11,583 nt of DNA, from positions 10,676-22,258 of the forward strand of contig DHLT01000231.1 of assembly GCA_002405405.1 (NCBI GenBank), read 5' to 3'. The translations under genes were made by a program, and so were the position numbers. This stretch comes from Ignavibacteria bacterium UBA4661 (GTDB lineage: Bacteria; Bacteroidota; Ignavibacteria; Kapaibacteriales; UBA4661). This document shows, in pieces, positions 6,352 through 11,583 of the stretch; the stretch's first letter is position 1, and every line of letters begins with the position of its first letter. Below the pieces are notes generated by a model. It searched no databases. It was given only the letters and a program-made list of their open reading frames with translations, and had not been told where the DNA came from.

Positions 6352-7452
6352 ATGCCATTATCTGTTCTGATTGTTCTTGGCACACGCCCCGAAGCTATTA
6401 AACTTGCTCCGCTGATCGTTCTTCTCAAAGCACGACCCAACATCATGGTACATGTGTGCGTTACGGGGCAGCATCGAGAAATGCTTGATCAGGTTTTGCA
6501 AACATTTTCGATTACACCCGATAGTGATTTACAACTCATGCAGAGTCGCCAAACATTGGCAGGACTGAGTGCGCGTGCAATGCTTGCCTTGGATGATATT
6601 CTTGAGCAGATTCAACCTGAATGGCTCATTGTTCAAGGGGATACAACAACAGCAATGGTTGGCGCACTGACGGCATTTTATCGTAAGATTAAAGTCCTAC
6701 ATGTTGAGGCGGGTTTACGCACATATAATAATTTCCATCCGTATCCTGAAGAAGTCAATCGTCGTATCATTGATGTCGTTGCCGATATCTATGCCACGCC
6801 GACTCAAGAAAGCAAAGAAAATCTTCTGCGCGAGGGTATTGCTCCCGAACGGATTGTCGTTACGGGAAATACCGGCATCGATGCACTTCTCATGATTGCC
6901 GAGCGCAATATCATGCCTACGCTCATACAAGACGAGCATCTTGCAGATAAAAAAATTATCCTCGTTACCTCACATCGTCGAGAAAATCTTGGCGAACCGA
7001 TGGAGCAAGTTTTTCTTGCACTTCGAGATATTGCCGAACGGTATTCTGCTACGCACCATATTGTGTTCCCTGTCCATTTGAATCCTGCGGTACAACAGCT
7101 TGCCGATGCAATAATTGGTCAAACGCAAGGTATATTGCTCTGCGCTCCTTTGCCGTATGAAGAAATGGTTGCCCTCATGAAGCAGAGCATCTTCGTTATT
7201 ACAGATTCCGGTGGTATTCAAGAAGAAGCACCAAGTTTGGGTAAGCCCGTGATTATCACTCGTGAAACCACCGAACGACCGGAGGTGGTGCAATCCGGTG
7301 CTGGATTCTTAGCGGGCAGTGATCGCTCAACGATCGTACGTCTGGCTGAACAATTGATCGAAGATCCGGCATTCTACGCACAAGCGGGAACAATACGCCA
7401 CTTGTATGGCAATGGCAATGCAAGTACGATGATTGCAGAATTGCTTCGGTAA
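6352..7452 (+). CDS. wecB: UDP-N-acetylglucosamine 2-epimerase (non-hydrolysing)
   Basis: It interconverts UDP-GlcNAc and UDP-ManNAc, a precursor for surface polysaccharides. The 366-residue length is typical. The N-terminal loop is VLGTRPEAIK (8-17). Catalytic or ligand residues expected from E. coli WecB are visible: D97 in QGDTTT, E119 in HVEAGLRT, E133/E134 in YPEEVNRR, and H208 in TSHRREN. The UDP-binding C-terminal half has TDSGGIQEEAPSLGKPV and TERPEV. It begins 4 nt after surE. The last 104 bp (second base of codon 333 through the TAA) are duplicated at 9751-9854, so the present 3' end may have been exchanged during that event; the protein nevertheless looks complete. The two downstream genes run in the opposite direction, and no clear terminator separates them. 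Confidence 0.96.
   Translation: MPLSVLIVLGTRPEAIKLAPLIVLLKARPNIMVHVCVTGQHREMLDQVLQTFSITPDSDLQLMQSRQTLAGLSARAMLALDDILEQIQPEWLIVQGDTTTAMVGALTAFYRKIKVLHVEAGLRTYNNFHPYPEEVNRRIIDVVADIYATPTQESKENLLREGIAPERIVVTGNTGIDALLMIAERNIMPTLIQDEHLADKKIILVTSHRRENLGEPMEQVFLALRDIAERYSATHHIVFPVHLNPAVQQLADAIIGQTQGILLCAPLPYEEMVALMKQSIFVITDSGGIQEEAPSLGKPVIITRETTERPEVVQSGAGFLAGSDRSTIVRLAEQLIEDPAFYAQAGTIRHLYGNGNASTMIAELLR
7349..7452 (+). repeat. 104-bp direct repeat, copy 1 (3' end of wecB)
   Basis: The final 104 bp of wecB including the stop codon. It matches 9751-9854 at 103 of 104 positions, the one difference being C7436 versus T9838. Identity ends immediately after the TAA on the right and falls to chance level left of 7349. 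Confidence 0.97.
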
Positions 7453-7616
7453 ACAATAACTTTTTCGTCATTGTGAGCAGAGTACAATCAATCCCTCTGC
7501 TTCTGAGCCAACACGCAGACGAACACATGAATTCACTTTAATATCCTATTCTACTGCTTCATTCAAAGTAGAGTGCGACAGAATCAGATTAACCTTTCAA
7601 GAATGCTCACCAGCAC

Positions 7617-8639
7617 TCAAAAGCGTTGCGCTACGCTGACAAAGGGATCTTTGATATGTGCAAAAGAGTGTGGATAGCGCATAGGTAGTGCCGTTGCGGT
7701 GTCAAGCCGTTCGAGGTCTTCGCTATCTAGTGTCAGCGATAATCCTGCAAGATTGTCATCAAGCTGACTGAGTTTGGAAATGCCTACAATAATGCTCGAC
7801 ACAGCGGGACGCGTCAAGAGCCATGCAATCGACACGGCGGTGGCTGTACTACTATGTTTGCGGGCAATGCTTTGAACGATTTCAACAACATCATATCCTT
7901 TTTCTCGATCAAACAAACCCAAATCAAAAGTATTCAAACGACCATCGGTTGGCTGAGGATTTTCGCGGGTATATTTCCCGGTCAAAAAGCCACTGCTCAG
8001 AGGCGACCACACCATCATGCCAAGCCCATGATACTTGCTCATCGGAATGAAATCTTGTTCGACTTCACGATTGAGAAGTGAGTAGTGCATTTGTGATGCC
8101 ACGAATGGTGCATAATGCAAATCTTTTTGGCGTTGCGCTAATGTTGCTGTTTTCCATGCAGAGAAATTCGATACACCTGTATAGCGCACCAAACCGCGTT
8201 GGATCACATTCTCCAATCCACGCAGTATTTCATCTGCCGGTGTAAAGTGATCGTCATTGTGCAAAAGCAACATATCCAAGTAATCTGTCCCCAAGCGGCG
8301 CAAACTTTCTTCTGTGCTTTCGATGAGATTTTTGGCACTCAAACCACCACGAAAGGGCGTTTGATTCGAACGAAAAAATACCTTGCTTGTAATGAGTGCT
8401 TCATGCCGATTTGCACCGAGTGCTTTGCCAAGCATGACTTCCGAAACGCCATTGTTGTAGCCATGTGCCGTATCAAAAGAATTGATGCCCATATCCATTG
8501 CTTTTGCAATGAGCGTATCGGCTGTATCTTGATTGATGGTGTATTGCAAACCATAGTAATTGCCCTCGCCAAAAAGCATTGCACCGATGGTCAATTGCGA
8601 AAGGATAAGGCCCGAGTTGCCGAGTTGTCTGTACTGCAT
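7617..8639 (-). CDS. Aldo/keto reductase
   Basis: An NAD(P)H-dependent oxidoreductase of the aldo/keto reductase superfamily, 340 residues. The TIM-barrel catalytic tetrad is complete: D56 and Y61 in FDTAHGY, K86 in ITSKVFF, and H127 in LLLHNDD. The cofactor-binding end is present (SSIIVGISKLSQLDDNLAGL), along with the common barrel motifs RYTGVSNFSAW and WSPLSSGFLTGKY. It resembles the longer, Kv-beta/YdhF-type bacterial aldo/keto reductases; the substrate cannot be read from sequence. The start is ATG at 8639; no Shine-Dalgarno motif precedes it. It lies 142 nt downstream of an AraC-family gene on the same strand, a frequent regulator-reductase pairing, and the two are bracketed by the wecB-end repeat. 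It converges on wecB, with 164 nt between the stops. Confidence 0.93.
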   Translation of the reverse strand: MQYRQLGNSGLILSQLTIGAMLFGEGNYYGLQYTINQDTADTLIAKAMDMGINSFDTAHGYNNGVSEVMLGKALGANRHEALITSKVFFRSNQTPFRGGLSAKNLIESTEESLRRLGTDYLDMLLLHNDDHFTPADEILRGLENVIQRGLVRYTGVSNFSAWKTATLAQRQKDLHYAPFVASQMHYSLLNREVEQDFIPMSKYHGLGMMVWSPLSSGFLTGKYTRENPQPTDGRLNTFDLGLFDREKGYDVVEIVQSIARKHSSTATAVSIAWLLTRPAVSSIIVGISKLSQLDDNLAGLSLTLDSEDLERLDTATALPMRYPHSFAHIKDPFVSVAQRF

Positions 8640-8694
8640 AGTGTGTTGTAAAGATTAGTACGAAAAAAGGAAGAAATTAGACTCTATCGTACTA

Positions 8695-8702
8695 CAAACT
8701 TA
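8695..8702 (-). promoter_or_regulatory. Candidate -7 promoter element of the aldo/keto reductase gene
   Basis: TAAGTTTG on the minus strand, 55 nt before the ATG, fits TAnnTTTG and is identical to the octamer ahead of kdpF. No TTTG stands at the expected upstream distance. It suggests that the reductase has its own promoter rather than depending only on readthrough from the regulator gene. Confidence 0.3.
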
Positions 8703-8781
8703 CAGCAATGCTTTATGCCGATACGTACAGCAATCAAAGCAAACATGACAAAAATCAAAGCATAACGAATATGACATTTCA

Positions 8782-9729
8782 CTATGCAATAAGATGCTTT
8801 TCACGAAAGGATTGCGGTGTGGTACCGGTGTATTTTTTGAAAAATGCAGAAAAGTGTGTCGGCTCACGGAAATACAATCGATAAGCAATTTCTTTGGTAG
8901 AAAAGAGCGTTTGCTTGAGTAAGAACTGCGCCGTCATGATGATATGGCGATGGATAATCGCCGAAGCTGTGTGTCGTGTAACCCGCTTCACGACTGCATT
9001 GAGATGATTTGGATGTACATGCAATTGCTCGGCATAGTGAGTCGTGTTGCGAGCATCGGTGTTCGCAGTATGCGCTATGCTGTGGTCGATAGTAGGATCA
9101 AAATACTGTTCAATCAATGCTTGAAATCGTGATACCAACACCACATCAGCGGTGCGGTGTTGGTGATTATTGCGGAGTGTTATCAAATTTGCTGCCGCAG
9201 TCGATTGTTGGAAATACCGCTTTGTCAGTTGTAGCAGGAGTTGCGTATAGGCTTGAATCAGTGCCATGTTATCGGCATGGCGACCATGATATTCTTCATA
9301 AATATGCTGAAAGATCGTATCAGCAAGAGCTGTATCCTGTGGTGGTAAATCCATTGGCGCAATTGCATCGAGTCGAAAAAATGGATAATCAACAAGAAAG
9401 TTTCCCCAAATAGAATTCATACTGAGAAATTCATGTCCAAACATGATATACCAACCCTGCCAGTCGGGAGCAATATCCCATGAAATGATTTGGTACGGAG
9501 AATTGAAAAAAAGATTATTCGACAAGGGGCTACCATTTACTTCGGTATTATGTCCTGCATGGCGGAGTGCAATCGCATAAAACTCATGTCGCAATGGTGC
9601 TTGCTTGGCATGGACAGTTCGCATATTGTCTTCAAATCGCCGAATATCAAAAAAAGGATAGCGCGGTTCTGCGATATTGATCGTGCGACAATATGCTTCA
9701 ATCGAATCAAGATGAAGAAGAGGTGTCAT
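8782..9729 (-). CDS. AraC-family transcriptional regulator
   Basis: A 315-residue regulator with an N-terminal cupin-like sensing region (about 20-200) and a C-terminal AraC DNA-binding domain (about 200-312). The first helix-turn-helix lies near 229-252 (HYAEQLHVHPNHLNAVVKRV). The second, around 276-300, carries the family signature STKEIAYRLYFREPTHFSAFFKKYTGTTPQSFRE. The phrase HPNHLN with a following VKRVT is typical of Bacteroidota-type AraC proteins. Its stop lies 142 nt upstream of the aldo/keto reductase start on the same strand, so the reductase is the obvious target gene; this is inference. The start is ATG at 9729. Upstream, after only 21 bp, the displaced wecB end begins, so its promoter must lie in or beyond foreign gene sequence. 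No Shine-Dalgarno motif is seen. Confidence 0.93.
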   Translation of the reverse strand: MTPLLHLDSIEAYCRTINIAEPRYPFFDIRRFEDNMRTVHAKQAPLRHEFYAIALRHAGHNTEVNGSPLSNNLFFNSPYQIISWDIAPDWQGWYIMFGHEFLSMNSIWGNFLVDYPFFRLDAIAPMDLPPQDTALADTIFQHIYEEYHGRHADNMALIQAYTQLLLQLTKRYFQQSTAAANLITLRNNHQHRTADVVLVSRFQALIEQYFDPTIDHSIAHTANTDARNTTHYAEQLHVHPNHLNAVVKRVTRHTASAIIHRHIIMTAQFLLKQTLFSTKEIAYRLYFREPTHFSAFFKKYTGTTPQSFREKHLIA

Positions 9730-9750
9730 GGTTGCGTGTATTTCTTGTTA

Positions 9751-9854
9751 AACAATTGATCGAAGATCCGGCATTCTACGCACAAGCGGGAACAATACGC
9801 CACTTGTATGGCAATGGCAATGCAAGTACGATGATTGTAGAATTGCTTCGGTAA
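9751..9854 (+). pseudogene. wecB: Displaced 3'-end fragment of wecB (direct repeat copy 2)
   Basis: The last 34 codons plus stop of wecB, detached from any start. It corresponds base for base to 7349-7452 with one change, T9838 for C7436, which would turn Ala362 (GCA) into Val (GTA). The match starts in mid-codon and ends exactly at the TAA. It cannot be expressed as a protein on its own. The near-identity implies a recent event or continuing exchange between the copies. It sits between the araC start and the E2 terminator. Confidence 0.95.
9792..9820 (-). promoter_or_regulatory. Possible sigma70-like promoter for araC inside the wecB fragment
   Basis: On the minus strand TTGCCA (9815-9820) and TATTGT (9792-9797) are separated by 17 bp, matching -35 at 5 of 6 and -10 at 4 of 6. 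Transcription would start near 9785, about 55 nt before the araC ATG. It is weak: such matches arise by chance, and this lineage may use a different promoter consensus. Confidence 0.2.
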
Positions 9855-9880
9855 GTAGAATATCATTCTGTATTGCCGAT

Positions 9881-9902
9881 AGACAAACAAGTTGTTGCGT
9901 CT
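9881..9902 (+). terminator. Possible weak hairpin after the displaced wecB end
   Basis: Imperfect inverted repeat: AGAC (9881-9884) with GTCT (9899-9902), and AACAA (9886-9890) with TTGTT (9892-9896). A T-rich stretch follows on the plus strand. It lies 26 nt after the displaced wecB stop and could be that gene's original terminator, but the stem is A/T-rich and interrupted. Confidence 0.22.
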
Positions 9903-9962
9903 ATTTCATTCTTTTGTAATCTTGGACTTGAGATTCTTGTTACTATACTCCACAAACGAACG

Positions 9963-9989
9963 AGGGCATCTTCCACAGGAAAATGCCCT
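9963..9989 (-). terminator. Hairpin terminator of the E2 gene
   Basis: A near-perfect inverted repeat: outer arms AGGGCAT/ATGCCCT (7 bp), one mismatch, inner arms TTCC/GGAA, and a 3-nt loop. It lies 25 nt beyond the E2 stop codon on the minus strand and is followed there by CGTTCGTTTG. On the plus strand the following bases are TGTTTCTT, so it might also work in the other direction. The T tracts are short, so it is not a textbook terminator. Confidence 0.55.
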
Positions 9990-10014
9990 TGTTTCTTCAT
10001 GATATTGAGAATAC

Positions 10015-11583
10015 TTATAACACCACAGAACTGTCATTCATGCTTTCGAGCGATTTAATAATCGCGCCCAAGCATTGTGCTCCGAGTGCGCCATCAACAA
10101 CGCGATGATCGAAGGTCAACGTGATGTGCGCTACATGGCGAACAACGATAATGTCATTGCCATCAACTTCTTTCACGACAGCACGTTTCTTGATCGCACC
10201 CATACCCATGATAGCGACCTGTGGTTGATTGATAATCGGTGTGCCATAGAGCGCACCAAACGTACCAAAATTCGTTACGGTAAATGTACCACCGGCAACT
10301 TCATCGGGTTTCAATTTTTTGCCACGAGCACGTGCGGCTAAGTCATTACCGGCGCGTGCAATACCTAAGATATTCAGAGTTTCGGCATCTTTGATAACCG
10401 GTACGATCAAGTTGCCATCATCGAGTGCTACCGCCATACCCAAGTGAATTTTCTTGTGCTGAATAATGTTTTTGCCTTCAACACTCACATTCACTTTCGG
10501 GAATTGACGCACACCATCGACCGCTGCTTTCAAGAAGAAGGGCGTAAAGGTCAGCTTGATCCCTTCGCGTTGCTCAAATGATTTTTTGTATTTCTCACGA
10601 AGTTTTACAATGCCGGTAACATCGGCTTCGTCAACCATAGTAACATGGGGCGACGTTTGCTTCGAAAAGACCATGTGCTCAGCAATTTTCTCACGAACAC
10701 GATCCATTGGAATAATTTCAATATCCTGACCATATTTTTTGTGAATATCATCAGGATTAGTCAAAAATGCCGGAGCAGCAGATTTCGCCGTAGGCGCAGA
10801 CGTATTTACCGAGGCAGGTGCAGCAACTGGTGTTGCTGATGCCGTAGTCGCTGGAGCAGGTGCAGGCGCACTACCACGACCTTTTAAGAAGGCTTCCATA
10901 TCAGACTTTGTTACGCGGCCATCAATACCACTTCCGACGATGCCGGCAAGCTCTTGTTCACCAACATTGTTCTCAGCAGCCATAGCACGAACAAGAGGAG
11001 AATAAAAACGTTTGCTGTCACTGTTGGAAGGAAGCGGAGCAGCAGCAGGTGCCGGTGTCGAGACTACCGGAGCCGCTATAGGCGCAGGTGCTGTCGCTAC
11101 GGGTGCAGGCGCAGGAGAAGCCGCCACAGGAGCAGATACAACCGCCCCACTGGTCAAGCGGGCAATAACCTTACCAACTTCAACTGTATCACCAACATTA
11201 AAAAGAATTTCTGCGAGGGTACCAGCCACAGGAGAAGGCACTTCAGTATCCACTTTATCGGTAGAAATCTCCAAGAGAACATCATCACGTTCAATTTTAT
11301 CGCCTACTTTTTTCACCCAATTCAGAATTTTTCCTTCTTGAATAGATTCACCCATTTTAGGCATAACGACGTCCGTAAGCGTACCGCCTGAACTGACCGG
11401 AGCAGCAGTGAGAGCGGGTGCCGCCGCAACTGGTGCAGGTGCAGGTGCCGGAGCAGATGCTGCCGCGACTGGCGCTGGTGCTGGGGCAGGAGCAGGTGCC
11501 GGAGCAGGAGCAGGTGCAGGTGCCGGAGCAGCGGCGGGAGCCGGAGCAGGAGCCGGTGCCGGAGCAGGAGCAGGAGCAGGTGC
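10015..11583 (-). CDS. 2-oxo acid dehydrogenase complex E2 subunit (dihydrolipoamide acyltransferase), N-terminus beyond right edge
   Basis: The frame is open to the right edge, giving 522 residues without a visible start. The order from the edge is: a 56-codon linker almost wholly Ala and Pro; a lipoyl domain starting TDVVMPKMGESIQEGKI, with its lipoyl lysine in EISTDKVDTEVPSPVAGTL (Lys codon 11254-11256); an Ala/Pro linker; a peripheral-subunit-binding domain from YSPLVRAMAAENN to GRVTKSDMEAFL (about 11004-10885); a third linker; and the acyltransferase core ending with the active-site motif DHRVVDG (about 10107-10087). E2 transfers acyl groups from lipoate to CoA and is the scaffold of the complex. 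A linker this long before a lipoyl domain implies at least one more lipoyl domain upstream. The core (SPHVTMVDEADVT) resembles SucB-type and branched-chain E2 proteins; the substrate, 2-oxoglutarate or another, is not certain. The ATG at 11364 is internal, not the start. Confidence 0.95.
   Translation of the reverse strand, partial: APAPAPAPAPAPAPAPAAAPAPAPAPAPAPAPAPAPAPVAAASAPAPAPAPVAAAPALTAAPVSSGGTLTDVVMPKMGESIQEGKILNWVKKVGDKIERDDVLLEISTDKVDTEVPSPVAGTLAEILFNVGDTVEVGKVIARLTSGAVVSAPVAASPAPAPVATAPAPIAAPVVSTPAPAAAPLPSNSDSKRFYSPLVRAMAAENNVGEQELAGIVGSGIDGRVTKSDMEAFLKGRGSAPAPAPATTASATPVAAPASVNTSAPTAKSAAPAFLTNPDDIHKKYGQDIEIIPMDRVREKIAEHMVFSKQTSPHVTMVDEADVTGIVKLREKYKKSFEQREGIKLTFTPFFLKAAVDGVRQFPKVNVSVEGKNIIQHKKIHLGMAVALDDGNLIVPVIKDAETLNILGIARAGNDLAARARGKKLKPDEVAGGTFTVTNFGTFGALYGTPIINQPQVAIMGMGAIKKRAVVKEVDGNDIIVVRHVAHITLTFDHRVVDGALGAQCLGAIIKSLESMNDSSVVL
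11416..11583 (-). repeat. Hexanucleotide-type repeat encoding an Ala-Pro linker in E2
   Basis: Over 168 bp, 53 of 56 codons are Ala or Pro, mostly alternating; the exceptions are two Val and one Ser. The DNA is an imperfect 6-bp periodic repeat (GGAGCA, GGTGCA and GGTGCC variants on the plus strand). It continues past the right edge, so its full length is unknown. Confidence 0.9.

Noticed and set aside
7476..7501. Hairpin AGCAGAG/CTCTGCT with a 12-nt loop between the convergent wecB and reductase genes
   Set aside because: No T tract follows on either strand and the loop is long, so I do not call it a terminator.
8199..8651. A 150-codon plus-strand ORF opposite the aldo/keto reductase
   Set aside because: A Cys/Ile/His-rich shadow of a well-supported gene with a complete catalytic tetrad.
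7453..9750. A classic insertion sequence or integrative element around the araC-reductase pair
   Set aside because: No transposase, integrase, terminal inverted repeats or short target duplication; the bracketing repeats are wecB sequence.
11362..11364. ATG at 11364 as the start of the E2 gene
   Set aside because: The frame stays open to the edge and the upstream codons (GGTLTDVV) complete the lipoyl domain's first strand, so this Met is internal.
10954..11391. Plus-strand ORFs rich in Arg/Ser or Ala/Gly opposite the E2 gene
   Set aside because: They are low-complexity shadows of the Ala-Pro linker repeats, with no start context or recognisable domain.

Overview
This window most likely comes from a bacterium of the FCB group (Bacteroidota/Chlorobiota/Ignavibacteria-like lineages). 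That is an inference from weak clues: moderate GC, almost no Shine-Dalgarno sequences ahead of most genes, a few TAnnTTTG-like octamers, an AraC regulator with the HTH wording common in that group, and a multi-domain 2-oxo acid dehydrogenase E2. No rRNA or other phylogenetic marker gene is present to settle it. I see no tRNA, rRNA, CRISPR array, insertion sequence or recombinase gene.

Layout. (1) 1-631, minus strand: the start of a kdp potassium-uptake operon, a 29-residue kdpF followed by kdpA, which runs off the left edge. Its upstream region (632-899, shared with a divergent gene) carries a 20-bp A/T element strongly resembling the E. coli KdpE operator as I remember it. (2) 900-7452, plus strand: six genes in one direction: a YcbX/mARC-like MOSC protein, a class I SAM methyltransferase, cysteinyl-tRNA synthetase (cysS), a cystathionine beta-synthase/cysteine synthase-type PLP enzyme with a C-terminal CBS pair, the nucleotidase surE, and UDP-GlcNAc 2-epimerase (wecB). 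(3) 7617-9729, minus strand: an AraC-family regulator followed by an aldo/keto reductase, a two-gene unit. (4) 10015-11583, minus strand: most of a 2-oxo acid dehydrogenase E2 subunit with a very long Ala-Pro linker; its N-terminus lies beyond the right edge. A strong hairpin at 9963-9989 closes it.

The most notable structure is a 104-bp direct repeat. The last 104 bp of wecB, ending exactly at its stop codon (7349-7452), reappear at 9751-9854 with a single mismatch. The two copies bracket the araC-aldo/keto reductase pair. This looks like insertion or replacement at a gene's 3' end, with the gene end regenerated on one side and a displaced end left on the other. The displaced copy begins 21 bp upstream of the araC start codon, so it now occupies the position of the regulator's promoter.

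The genes do not form one system. kdp serves K+ scavenging; cysS and the CBS-type enzyme are linked by cysteine and homocysteine metabolism; surE and wecB are housekeeping or envelope-precursor enzymes; araC plus the reductase looks like an accessory, perhaps recently acquired, regulated reductase; E2 belongs to central carbon metabolism.
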